A DNA stretch of 64,000 bases from Superficieibacter sp. HKU1 (GTDB lineage: Bacteria; Pseudomonadota; Gammaproteobacteria; Enterobacterales; Enterobacteriaceae). The notes under the pieces are model-generated. The model saw only the letters and a list, made by a program, of their open reading frames with translations, was not told the origin of the DNA and searched no databases. Position 1 is the stretch's first letter. Every line of letters starts with the position of its first letter. Shown in pieces: positions 1-9,401 of the stretch. The stretch spans positions 4,526,001 through 4,590,000 of the forward strand of contig NZ_CP119754.1 of NCBI RefSeq assembly GCF_029319185.1, given 5' to 3'. Position numbers and translations under genes: made by a program.

Positions 1-1160
<1,160 letters not shown>

Positions 1161-1235
1161 GGATTTGCTCCCGTCGGAGTTAGCACAATCTGGTGCTGGC
1201 GGTTACGCCAGCACCAGTGACCTGTTGAGCGAGAG

Positions 1236-4200
1236 TTACTCGTCTTCCAGCTCGATGTTGATACCCAGCGAACGGATCTCTTTCAACAGTACGTTGAAGG
1301 ATTCCGGCATGCCCGGTTCCATCTGATGATTGCCGTCCACGATGTTTTTATACATCTTGGTACGACCGTTCACGTCATCAGACTTAACGGTGAGCATTTC
1401 CTGCAGGGTGTATGCTGCGCCATAAGCTTCCAGCGCCCACACTTCCATCTCCCCGAAGCGCTGACCACCGAACTGAGCCTTACCACCCAGCGGCTGCTGA
1501 GTAACCAGGCTATAAGAACCGGTAGAACGCGCGTGCATTTTGTCATCAACCAGGTGGTTCAGTTTCAGCATGTACATGTAGCCAACGGTTACCTGGCGCT
1601 CGAACTGCTCACCGGTACGACCGTCGAACAGGGTAATCTGACCGGAAGTCGGCAGGCCACCCAGCTGTAACAGTTCCTTGATTTCAGACTCTTTCGCACC
1701 GTCGAAGACTGGCGTTGCGATCGGCATCCCTTTCTTCAGGTTTTCTGCCAGGCGCATCACTTCTTCATCGCTGAAGGTGTTCAGGTCAACTTTCTGACGA
1801 ACGTCAGCGCCCAGATCGTAGGCACGCTGGATGAACTCGCGCAGTTTCGCGACTTCCTGCTGCTGTTTCAGCATGGCGTTGATCTTATCGCCGATACCTT
1901 TGGCAGCCATACCCAGGTGGGTTTCCAGGATCTGACCGATGTTCATACGAGACGGTACGCCCAGCGGGTTCAGCACGATGTCTACCGGCGTGCCGTTAGC
2001 GTCGTGAGGCATATCTTCGATCGGGTTGATCTTAGAGATAACACCCTTGTTACCGTGACGGCCTGCCATTTTGTCACCAGGCTGGATACGGCGTTTAACG
2101 GCCAGGTATACCTTAACGATTTTCAGCACGCCCGGTGCCAGATCGTCGCCCTGAGTGATTTTACGGCGTTTCGCTTCGAGTTTTTTCTCGAACTCGTGTT
2201 TCAGTTCGTCGTACTGTTCAGCGAGCTGTTCCAGCTGATTTTGTTTCTCTTCGTCGGTCAGGCCGAGTTCCAGCCAGCGATCGCGCGGCAGTTTGTCGAG
2301 CTTGTCAGCTTCAACGCCACCGGCAACCAGCACCGCGTAGATACGACTGAACAGGCCGGCTTCCAGGATCTGCAGTTCTTCAGACAGGTCTTTTTTGGCC
2401 TGCTTGAGCTGCATCTCTTCGATTTCCAGCGCACGTTTGTCTTTTTCCACGCCATCGCGGGTAAAGACCTGAACGTCGATGATCGTACCGGAAACACCGT
2501 TTGGTACGCGCAGAGAAGAGTCTTTAACGTCAGACGCTTTCTCACCGAAGATCGCACGCAGCAGCTTCTCTTCTGGCGTCAGCTGGGTTTCACCTTTCGG
2601 CGTTACCTTACCTACCAGGATGTCGCCACCGGTGACTTCCGCACCAATGTAAACGATACCGGATTCATCCAGTTTGGAGAGCGCAGCTTCACCCACGTTC
2701 GGGATGTCAGCGGTGATCTCTTCTGGCCCCAGCTTGGTGTCACGGGACACACATGCCAGTTCCTGAATATGGATGGTGGTGAAACGGTCTTCCTGAACCA
2801 CACGCTCGGAAACGAGGATGGAGTCTTCGAAGTTGTAACCGTTCCACGGCATGAACGCTACGCGCATGTTCTGACCGAGCGCCAGTTCACCGAGGTCGGT
2901 AGACGGGCCATCTGCCAGCACGTCGCCGCGCTCAATTGGCTCACCCAGAGACACACACGGCATCTGGTTAATACAGGTGTTCTGGTTAGAACGGGTGTAT
3001 TTGGTCAGGTTATAGATGTCGATACCCGCTTCGCCCGGATACATCTCGTCTTCGTTAACTTTGATAACGATACGGGATGCATCGACGTACTGTACGGTAC
3101 CGCCACGCTTAGCAACTGCCGTAACACCGGAGTCAACGGCAACAGCACGTTCCATACCGGTACCCACCAGCGGCTTATCAGCGCGCAGCGTTGGAACCGC
3201 CTGACGTTGCATGTTCGCACCCATCAATGCACGGTTGGCGTCATCGTGTTCCAGGAACGGGATCAGGGACGCACCGACGGAAACCACCTGCTGAGTGGAT
3301 ACGTCCATGTAGTCAACCTGGTCGCGGCTGAACAAGCTGGATTCGCCTTTGCTACGGCAGGTAACCAGATCTTCTACAAAGTGGCCTTCGTCATCCAGGT
3401 TGGAGTTCGCCTGAGCGATAACGTAGTTGCCTTCTTCGATAGCAGACAGGTAGTGAATTTCATCGGTTACGACACCGTCGGTCACTTTACGATACGGCGT
3501 TTCGAGGAAACCGTATTCGTTAGTCTGTGCGTACACGGACAGGGAGTTGATCAGACCGATGTTCGGACCTTCAGGCGTTTCGATAGGACATACGCGACCG
3601 TAGTGCGTCGGGTGTACGTCTCGAACTTCGAAGCCTGCGCGTTCACGGGTCAAACCGCCTGGGCCGAGTGCGGAGATACGACGTTTGTGCGTAATCTCAG
3701 ACAGCGGGTTGTTCTGGTCCATAAACTGAGACAGCTGGCTGGAACCAAAGAACTCTTTCACTGCCGCAGAAATCGGTTTGGCGTTGATCATATCCTGAGG
3801 CATCAGGGTATCCAGATCGCCCAGAGACAGACGCTCTTTCACCGCACGCTCTACGCGAACCAGGCCAACGCGGAACTGGTTTTCCGCCATTTCGCCAACG
3901 GAACGGATACGACGGTTGCCGAGGTGGTCGATGTCATCAACTTCGCCGATACCGTTACGGATACCGATGAGCTTTCTCATGACTTCGATGATGTCGTCTT
4001 TGCTCAGGATACCAGAGCCTTCGATTTCATCGCGCAGCAGAGAGCGGTTGAACTTCATACGGCCTACCGCAGACAGATCGTAGCGGTCTTCAGAGAAGAA
4101 CAGGTTCTCAAACAGGCTTTCAGCCGCTTCACGTGTCGGCGGCTCGCCAGGGCGCATCATACGGTAGATTTCTACCAGCGCGCTCAGGCGATCATTAGTC

Positions 4201-5264
4201 GGGTCGACGCGAACCGTTTCAGAAATATACGCCCCGTGATCCAGATCGTTGGTGAACAGCGTTTCGATACGCTTGTGACCAGCCTGGCTCAGCTTAGCCA
4301 GCAGATCGAGGCTCAGCTCCATGTTCGCCGGGCAAATCAGTTCACCAGTGGATTCGTCAACGTAGTCTTTAGCCGCGACTTTACCTGCGATGTACTCAAC
4401 CGGAACTTCGATATGTTTGATATCGTCTTTTTCCAGCTGACGAATATGGCGTGCGGTAATACGGCGCGCTTTTTCAACGTAAATCTTGCCATTAGCTTCA
4501 ATGTCAAAGGAGGCCGTTTCACCACGCAGGCGTTCAGGCACCAGTTCCATCTGCAGCTTGTTATCGCGGATTTCAAAAATGACTTTTTCAAAGAACAGAT
4601 CCAGAATCTGCTCAGTGGTGTAGTTCAGCGCGCGCAGAATGATAGTCGCAGGCAGTTTGCGGCGACGGTCAATACGTACGAACAGGTTGTCCTTCGGATC
4701 GAATTCGAAGTCCAGCCAGGAACCACGGTAAGGAATGATACGCGCGTTATACAGCACTTTACCCGAAGAGTGGGTTTTGCCTTTGTCGGAGTCAAAGAAG
4801 ACGCCAGGGCTACGGTGCAGCTGAGAAACGATAACACGCTCAGTACCGTTGATGACAAAGGTACCGTTGTCGGTCATGAGCGGAATTTCGCCCATGTACA
4901 CTTCTTGTTCTTTGATGTCTTTAACGGTGCCTTCCGGCGCTTCACGTTCGTAGATCACCAGACGCAATTTTACGCGCAGCGGTGCCGAATAGGTCACGCC
5001 ACGGATCTGACATTCCTGCACGTCAAATACTGGCTCGCCCAGGCGATAGCTGACGTACTGTAGCTCAGAATTACCGCTATAGCTGGCAATCGGGAATACG
5101 GAACGGAATGCGGCTTCCAGACCATACTGCCCTTCAGGATCTTGCTCGATGAACTTCTGAAACGAGTCAAGCTGGATGGAAAGGAGATAAGGAATGTCCA
5201 GAACCTGCGGACGCTTTCCAAAATCCTTACGAATACGTTTTTTCTCGGTATAGGAGTAAACCAT
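1236..5264 (-). CDS. rpoB: RNA polymerase beta subunit
   Basis: The 1,342-residue beta subunit forms the catalytic core of RNA polymerase together with beta', and its length equals the E. coli protein. The rifampicin cluster I (about residues 507-533) reads SQFMDQNNPLSEITHKRRIS followed by ALGPGG, so the classic positions D516, H526 and S531 are wild type, and RSPGVFF around V146 is also wild type. Rifampicin resistance by these sites is therefore not predicted. The gene lies 321 bp downstream of rplL, across an attenuator, and 75 bp upstream of rpoC. Long open frames on the opposite strand are antisense shadows of this gene. Confidence 0.99.
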   Translation of the reverse strand: MVYSYTEKKRIRKDFGKRPQVLDIPYLLSIQLDSFQKFIEQDPEGQYGLEAAFRSVFPIASYSGNSELQYVSYRLGEPVFDVQECQIRGVTYSAPLRVKLRLVIYEREAPEGTVKDIKEQEVYMGEIPLMTDNGTFVINGTERVIVSQLHRSPGVFFDSDKGKTHSSGKVLYNARIIPYRGSWLDFEFDPKDNLFVRIDRRRKLPATIILRALNYTTEQILDLFFEKVIFEIRDNKLQMELVPERLRGETASFDIEANGKIYVEKARRITARHIRQLEKDDIKHIEVPVEYIAGKVAAKDYVDESTGELICPANMELSLDLLAKLSQAGHKRIETLFTNDLDHGAYISETVRVDPTNDRLSALVEIYRMMRPGEPPTREAAESLFENLFFSEDRYDLSAVGRMKFNRSLLRDEIEGSGILSKDDIIEVMRKLIGIRNGIGEVDDIDHLGNRRIRSVGEMAENQFRVGLVRVERAVKERLSLGDLDTLMPQDMINAKPISAAVKEFFGSSQLSQFMDQNNPLSEITHKRRISALGPGGLTRERAGFEVRDVHPTHYGRVCPIETPEGPNIGLINSLSVYAQTNEYGFLETPYRKVTDGVVTDEIHYLSAIEEGNYVIAQANSNLDDEGHFVEDLVTCRSKGESSLFSRDQVDYMDVSTQQVVSVGASLIPFLEHDDANRALMGANMQRQAVPTLRADKPLVGTGMERAVAVDSGVTAVAKRGGTVQYVDASRIVIKVNEDEMYPGEAGIDIYNLTKYTRSNQNTCINQMPCVSLGEPIERGDVLADGPSTDLGELALGQNMRVAFMPWNGYNFEDSILVSERVVQEDRFTTIHIQELACVSRDTKLGPEEITADIPNVGEAALSKLDESGIVYIGAEVTGGDILVGKVTPKGETQLTPEEKLLRAIFGEKASDVKDSSLRVPNGVSGTIIDVQVFTRDGVEKDKRALEIEEMQLKQAKKDLSEELQILEAGLFSRIYAVLVAGGVEADKLDKLPRDRWLELGLTDEEKQNQLEQLAEQYDELKHEFEKKLEAKRRKITQGDDLAPGVLKIVKVYLAVKRRIQPGDKMAGRHGNKGVISKINPIEDMPHDANGTPVDIVLNPLGVPSRMNIGQILETHLGMAAKGIGDKINAMLKQQQEVAKLREFIQRAYDLGADVRQKVDLNTFSDEEVMRLAENLKKGMPIATPVFDGAKESEIKELLQLGGLPTSGQITLFDGRTGEQFERQVTVGYMYMLKLNHLVDDKMHARSTGSYSLVTQQPLGGKAQFGGQRFGEMEVWALEAYGAAYTLQEMLTVKSDDVNGRTKMYKNIVDGNHQMEPGMPESFNVLLKEIRSLGINIELEDE

Positions 5265-5585
5265 TAGGGTTCCTCAGCTCGCTGACAAGTCGACCCACGC
5301 TGCCCAGCAAAGGGGCAGTTTATGCAACACTATTTTGTTGACCGGAAAATGGAACACTTTCCGCAATGCCTGTTGCTATCACGCTTAAACCATTTCATTG
5401 CGATTTACACAGAACAGACGCTCTGTCGCAGTATATTAAGGCGTCGATAGAAACAAGCATTGTCAGGACAACCAGTAGTCAAACAGTGTGAAATGCTACT
5501 AGTGCCTTACAGCGCAAAAAGGCTGGTGACTAAAAAGTCACCAGCCATCAGCCTGATTTCTCAGGCTGCAACCGGAAAGGTTGGC
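5265..5585 (-). promoter_or_regulatory. rplL-rpoB intergenic region (attenuation and processing zone)
   Basis: A 321-bp gene-free stretch separates rplL from rpoB. Next to rplL it holds two hairpins (described separately). The rest, 5280-5510, contains no credible ORF. In E. coli the equivalent interval carries a partial terminator and an RNase III processing site that together set the ratio of ribosomal protein to polymerase mRNA. The hairpins are visible here; the RNase III site is inferred from family knowledge. Confidence 0.7.
5516..5568 (-). terminator. rplL-rpoB attenuator (partial terminator)
   Basis: Read on the minus strand, a hairpin with arms CAGCCTGA/TCAGGCTG (5549-5568) is followed by a second one with 10-bp arms GGCTGGTGAC/GTCACCAGCC (5521-5546) and then a run of five T (5516-5520). 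The second hairpin plus T-run is a Rho-independent terminator in form. Because rpoB has no obvious strong promoter of its own, it should be leaky, as the E. coli attenuator is. Confidence 0.85.
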
Positions 5586-5951
5586 TTATTTAACTTCAAC
5601 TTCAGCGCCAGCTTCTTCCAGAGATTTTTTCAGTGCTTCAGCGTCATCTTTGCTCACGCCTTCTTTCAGAGCGGCCGGAGCAGATTCTACCAGGTCTTTA
5701 GCTTCTTTCAGACCCAGACCAGTTGCGCCACGTACTGCTTTGATGACTGCAACTTTGTTCGCGCCAATACCTTTCAGAATTACGTCGAACTCAGTTTTTT
5801 CTTCAGCAGCTTCAGCCGGGCCAGCAGCTACAGCTACAGCGGCAGCAGCAGAAACACCGAATTTTTCTTCCATTGCAGAGATCAGTTCTACAACGTCCAT
5901 TACGGACATAGCGGATACTGCTTCAATGATTTGATCTTTAGTGATAGACAT
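5586..5951 (-). CDS. rplL: 50S ribosomal protein L7/L12
   Basis: This 121-residue protein is the stalk protein that recruits translational GTPases to the ribosome; four copies bind L10. The N-terminal dimerisation segment (MSITKDQIIEAVSAM, residues 1-15) is followed by an alanine-rich hinge (about 36-52) and the globular C-terminal domain ending in AEVEVK. Length matches the family. It follows rplJ by 66 bp in the same operon and is the last gene before the attenuator. Confidence 0.99.
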   Translation of the reverse strand: MSITKDQIIEAVSAMSVMDVVELISAMEEKFGVSAAAAVAVAAGPAEAAEEKTEFDVILKGIGANKVAVIKAVRGATGLGLKEAKDLVESAPAALKEGVSKDDAEALKKSLEEAGAEVEVK

Positions 5952-6017
5952 TTAAATTGTTCCTGAAAATCAGAATAAGTTTATACGTAAGCAGATGCTT
6001 GATAAAGATAGTGGCGA

Positions 6018-6515
6018 TTAAGCCGCTTCTTTCGCATCGCGTACAGCAGCCAGAGTACGAACCAGTTTGCCAGCCGAAGCTTCTTTCATGGTTGCCATCA
6101 GGCGTGCAATTGCTTCTTCGTAGGTCGGCAGGGTTGCCAGGCGATCGATTTGCGATGCCGGGATCAACTCACCTTCAAAGGCTGCGGCTTTGACCTCAAA
6201 TTTTGCATTCGCTTTCGCGAACTCTTTGAACAGACGAGCAGCAGCGCCCGGGTGTTCCATAGAGTATGCAATCAGGGTCGGACCAACAAACGCATCTTTC
6301 AGGCACTCAAACTGAGTACCTTCAACAGCACGACGCAGCAGGGTGTTACGAACAACACGCATGTATACGCCAGCTTCGCGACCTGCTTTACGCAGTTCAG
6401 TCATTTTGTCTACAGTGACGCCACGGGAATCCGCAACTACTGCAGACAGCGCGCCTTTGGCTACTTCGCTGACTTCAGCAACAATCGCTTGTTTGTCTTG
6501 AAGATTTAAAGCCAT
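6018..6515 (-). CDS. rplJ: 50S ribosomal protein L10
   Basis: L10 anchors the L7/L12 stalk on 23S rRNA and, as the L10-L12 complex, represses its own mRNA. The chosen start (6513-6515) gives 165 residues opening MALNLQDKQAIVAEV, the E. coli length. A longer frame begins 11 codons upstream, but the internal ATG has a strong GGAG site about 8 bp before it and conservation begins there. The gene is preceded by a promoter and a structured leader. Confidence 0.98.
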   Translation of the reverse strand: MALNLQDKQAIVAEVSEVAKGALSAVVADSRGVTVDKMTELRKAGREAGVYMRVVRNTLLRRAVEGTQFECLKDAFVGPTLIAYSMEHPGAAARLFKEFAKANAKFEVKAAAFEGELIPASQIDRLATLPTYEEAIARLMATMKEASAGKLVRTLAAVRDAKEAA

Positions 6516-6740
6516 TAGCTTTGCTCCTGGATGTTTGCCAGAGCTCATGCTCTGGAACTCACTTCACTCTCCCCAACGAGAAGAGCGTCTAAATACGGTG
6601 AGCAGAAACAAGCCAGAGTATCAGAAATAATCTTAGCGTTCTGTCACCGTCTACGCAGGGCATTAAGTCTCATACGAAACACCTGCGGTCTTCGACGGAG
6701 GCCTGGATAGGCCAGGCTCCAACGAACAAATCTATTGTCC
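6516..6740 (-). promoter_or_regulatory. L10 leader (autoregulatory mRNA leader of rplJL)
   Basis: The stretch from the rplJ start codon back to about 6740 contains the conserved enterobacterial L10 leader. Read on the minus strand it includes GGAGCCTGGCCTATCCAGG (a hairpin), then the GACCGCAGGTGTTTCG segment and the CGTAGACGGTGACAGAACGC segment. In E. coli the L10(L12)4 complex binds this RNA and blocks rplJL translation. The match is by recognition of the primary sequence; secondary structure was not computed. Confidence 0.85.
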
Positions 6741-6772
6741 CCTAACCGAAGTTAGAGGAATCGTGGGCGAAG

Positions 6773-6801
6773 ATTGTAGACAAATCCACCGCCCACGTAA
6801 A
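6773..6801 (-). promoter_or_regulatory. rplJ promoter (sigma-70)
   Basis: On the minus strand a -35 TTTACG (6796-6801) and a -10 TACAAT (6773-6778) are separated by 17 bp. It lies between rplA and the L10 leader, where E. coli has the second promoter of this cluster. It is bracketed by the 8-bp inverted arms CGTGGGCG/CGCCCACG (6762-6769 and 6790-6797). Confidence 0.75.
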
Positions 6802-6808
6802 GCTAATC

Positions 6809-7516
6809 TTAGCTATTTGCAGAAGCGCTCAGACCAGCTTGATCAACGGCAACGCCAGCACCCATGGTGGTGGACACGCTGATTTTCTTGATGTACACGC
6901 CTTTCGCCTGAGTCGGTTTGGCTTTTTTCAGCGCAACCAGCAGGGATTCCAGGTTTTCTTTCAGTTTGTCAGCGTCAAAATCCACTTTACCGATGGTAGT
7001 GTGGATGATGCCGTTTTTGTCGTTACGATAACGAACCTGACCTGCTTTAGCGTTCTTAACCGCTTCAGCAACGTTCGGGGTTACAGTACCGACTTTCGGG
7101 TTAGGCATCAGGCCACGCGGACCCAGAACCTGGCCCAGCTGGCCAACAACGCGCATTGCATCCGGAGAAGCAATTACGACGTCAAAGTTCATTTCGCCTT
7201 TTTTGATCTGGTCAGCCAGATCTTCCATACCTACCAGTTCAGCGCCAGCAGCTTTAGCAGCTTCAGCGTTTGCGCCCTGGGTAAATACGGCTACGCGAAC
7301 GGAACGGCCAGTACCGTGCGGCAGTACAGTTGCACCACGTACGTTCTGGTCAGATTTACGAGCGTCGATGCCGAGGTTAACAGCAACGTCAACGCTTTCG
7401 TTGAATTTAGCGGTGGCCAGCTCTTTCAGCAGAGCAATAGCTTCGTTGATGTCATACTGCTTGGTCGCATCAACTTTCTCACGGATCACACGCATGCGCT
7501 TGGTCAGTTTAGCCAT
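6809..7516 (-). CDS. rplA: 50S ribosomal protein L1
   Basis: L1 forms the mobile L1 stalk at the ribosomal E site and represses translation of the rplK-rplA mRNA. The 235-residue protein opens MAKLTKRMRVIREKVDATKQ and carries the conserved LGPRGLMPNPKVGT segment. The C-terminus (SASANS) is one residue longer than the 234-residue E. coli form. Only 3 bp separate it from rplK, consistent with translational coupling. Confidence 0.99.
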   Translation of the reverse strand: MAKLTKRMRVIREKVDATKQYDINEAIALLKELATAKFNESVDVAVNLGIDARKSDQNVRGATVLPHGTGRSVRVAVFTQGANAEAAKAAGAELVGMEDLADQIKKGEMNFDVVIASPDAMRVVGQLGQVLGPRGLMPNPKVGTVTPNVAEAVKNAKAGQVRYRNDKNGIIHTTIGKVDFDADKLKENLESLLVALKKAKPTQAKGVYIKKISVSTTMGAGVAVDQAGLSASANS

Positions 7517-7519
7517 TTC

Positions 7520-7948
7520 TTAATCCTCCACTACCAGGCCCATGGAACGTGCAGTACCTTCGATGGAGCGAGTCATCGCTTCAACATCGGCACCAGTCAT
7601 GTCGGCAGCTTTGGTCTGCGCGATTTCCTGCAGCTGAGCGCGGGAAATTTTACCTACTTTGTCTTTGTTCGGCTTACCGGAACCAGACTTAATACCAGCC
7701 GCTTTCTTCAGCAGAACTGCTGCCGGAGGCGTTTTGGTAATGAAGGTGAAAGAACGGTCAGCGTAAACGGTGATAACAACCGGAATCGGCAGACCTTTTT
7801 CCATAGAATCTGTTTTTGCGTTGAACGCTTTGCAGAATTCCATGATGTTCACGCCCTGCTGACCCAGTGCTGGACCAACCGGCGGACTCGGGTTTGCCAT
7901 ACCAGCTGCAACCTGCAGCTTGACGTAGGCTTGTACTTTCTTAGCCAT
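7520..7948 (-). CDS. rplK: 50S ribosomal protein L11
   Basis: L11 belongs to the GTPase-associated centre and is needed for RelA activation during amino-acid starvation. I start it at the ATG at 7946-7948 (MAKKVQAYVKLQVAAG), giving the standard 142 residues. A 14-codon upstream extension in frame lacks conservation, and a GAGGAA ribosome site sits just before the chosen ATG. The proline-rich NPSPPVGPALGQ segment that contacts the thiostrepton site is intact. Confidence 0.98.
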   Translation of the reverse strand: MAKKVQAYVKLQVAAGMANPSPPVGPALGQQGVNIMEFCKAFNAKTDSMEKGLPIPVVITVYADRSFTFITKTPPAAVLLKKAAGIKSGSGKPNKDKVGKISRAQLQEIAQTKAADMTGADVEAMTRSIEGTARSMGLVVED

Positions 7949-8159
7949 TCTAAATTCCTCAAATTGGGTAATAGCGCCTTTACACTTCATCCTTCAGGCC
8001 GCCTCTGCGTTGGCTGCCTTCTCTCAAACCTGTCACTTACTTATGTAAGCTCCTGGTTTTCGCTCAGTTGCCGCCTTGATGCAACCTGAATGATTTTGTG
8101 TAAGTAACGGCTCCCCGTGATAAATACGCTCTACGGGCACAAGGCCCATAAAAACAAAA
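7949..8159 (-). promoter_or_regulatory. rplK leader / L1 autoregulatory region
   Basis: About 210 bp separate rplK from the nusG terminator. This is where the L11-L1 mRNA begins and where L1 is known to repress the operon in E. coli. It contains a roughly 105-bp block (7981-8087) built around the dyad CTTAC-TTAT-GTAAG (8036-8049), with outer arms AAACC/GGTTT (8026-8030 and 8055-8059). No ORF of its own is credible. Confidence 0.65.
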
Positions 8160-8188
8160 GGCGCGAAATTGTATGTCAATTTCGCGCC
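8148..8188 (-). terminator. Terminator after nusG
   Basis: A perfect 12-bp stem GGCGCGAAATTG/CAATTTCGCGCC (8160-8171 and 8177-8188) with a 5-nt loop is followed on the minus strand by a T-rich tail. It ends the secE-nusG unit. A TTGACA hexamer inside the hairpin may also serve as part of the rplK promoter; that part is inference. Confidence 0.85.
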
Positions 8189-8227
8189 CTGTGCAACGAT
8201 TAGATCGTCGCTTTTTTGATCGCCTGC

Positions 8228-8773
8228 TTACGCTTTTTCAACCTGCGCGAAGTCCAGCTCTACCGGAGTCGCACGACCAAAGATAGAAACAGAGACCTTC
8301 AGACGAGACTTCTCGTAGTCAACTTCTTCAACCACGCCGTTAAAGTCAGCAAACGGACCATCGCTGACGCGAACCATTTCGCCCGGTTCGAACAGCGTTT
8401 TCGGCCGTGGTTTATCGCCAACCTGTTGCAGGCGATTCATGATCGCATCAACTTCTTTGTCGCTGATTGGCGCAGGACGGTCAGAGGTGCCACCAATGAA
8501 ACCCATTACACGCGGTACGCTACGCACCAGGTGCCAGCTCGCGTCGTTCATCACCATCTGAACCAGCACGTAGCCCGGGAAGAATTTGCGCTCGCTTTTG
8601 CGACGCTGGCCGCCACGGATTTCGACCACTTCTTCGGTCGGGACCATGACTTCACCAAACAACTCTTCCATATTGTGTAATTTGATATGCTCACGCAGCG
8701 ATGTAGCTACGCGGCCTTCAAAACCGGAAAACGCCTGAACGACGTACCAGCGCTTTTTAGGAGCTTCAGACAT
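8228..8773 (-). CDS. nusG: Transcription termination/antitermination factor NusG
   Basis: NusG is a universal elongation factor that binds RNA polymerase through its NGN domain and Rho or S10 through its KOW domain. The 181-residue protein has MSEAPKKRWYVVQAFSG at the start, the FFPGYVLVQM segment typical of NGN domains, and a C-terminal KOW domain beginning near FEPGEMVRV. It is 1 bp downstream of secE, the usual arrangement. A paralogue, rfaH, lies at 32,804 in this window. Confidence 0.99.
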   Translation of the reverse strand: MSEAPKKRWYVVQAFSGFEGRVATSLREHIKLHNMEELFGEVMVPTEEVVEIRGGQRRKSERKFFPGYVLVQMVMNDASWHLVRSVPRVMGFIGGTSDRPAPISDKEVDAIMNRLQQVGDKPRPKTLFEPGEMVRVSDGPFADFNGVVEEVDYEKSRLKVSVSIFGRATPVELDFAQVEKA

Positions 8774-8774
8774 C

Positions 8775-9158
8775 TCAGAACCTCAGGCCAGTGATAAAGG
8801 ATACCAGGCGGACCAGAATACCATCCAGCCCCCACAGGATCAGCGACATGACAGCAGTCACTGCAGCCACGATTAACGTAGTGTGTAACGTTTCCTGACG
8901 AGTTGGCCAAATCACCTTACGGACTTCGGTTCTCGCTTCGCGGGCAAAAGCGACGGTCGCCTTGCCTTTCGTTGTCAACAGCGCGACACCACCCGCTGCA
9001 GCAATAAGAATTACTACTGCCAGCGCGCGTAGCGGCAGCATCATGTCACGATAAAGATAGTTGCCGACGATAGCTACGATGAGCAATACAGCAACAACCA
9101 CCCACTTCATCGCTTCCAGGCCGCGCCCGCTCCCTTGAGCTTCGGTATTCGCACTCAT
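8775..9158 (-). CDS. secE: Preprotein translocase subunit SecE
   Basis: SecE is the clamp subunit of the SecYEG inner-membrane translocon. The chosen start (9156-9158, MSANTEAQGSGRG) gives 127 residues as in E. coli; an upstream in-frame start adding five residues is not conserved. Three membrane segments are visible (about residues 18-36, 45-63 and 93-113), with the conserved cytoplasmic REARTEVRKVIWPTRQE helix between the second and third. It is co-transcribed with nusG. Confidence 0.98.
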   Translation of the reverse strand: MSANTEAQGSGRGLEAMKWVVVAVLLIVAIVGNYLYRDMMLPLRALAVVILIAAAGGVALLTTKGKATVAFAREARTEVRKVIWPTRQETLHTTLIVAAVTAVMSLILWGLDGILVRLVSFITGLRF

Positions 9159-9344
9159 AAACCAACCTGTCACCAGAATTCAGACAAACATTTTCACCCC
9201 GCGTAAGCGAGGCGAGCCAAACCGAAAGGCGCTGCTGCGTTTCGGCGCTATATACATCCTCAAACGCCCTCTACAGAGCCTGTCTCAGCAATGATTATGA
9301 CCTAAAAAATCACTGATGAGCCAGGTTCTGGTTCGAAAGCGTGC

Positions 9345-9370
9345 AAAAAGGGCATCAAATGATGCCCTTT
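9345..9370 (-). terminator. tufB terminator
   Basis: The arms AAAGGGCATC/GATGCCCTTT (9347-9356 and 9361-9370) enclose a 4-nt loop and are followed on the minus strand by a run of T. It lies 31 bp past the tufB stop codon and closes the tRNA-tufB operon. Confidence 0.92.
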
Positions 9371-9401
9371 TATTGCGCATTGCGTCAAATGTTATCAGCG
9401 A

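Noticed and set aside
3640..3760. Possible rifampicin-resistance substitutions in RpoB
   Set aside because: The residues at the classic positions in the cluster I region are wild type.
1917..5063. A 1,048-codon open frame on the plus strand, antisense to rpoB
   Set aside because: It is the reverse-strand shadow of a highly biased conserved gene. The protein has no recognisable domain and there is no start region or ribosome site.
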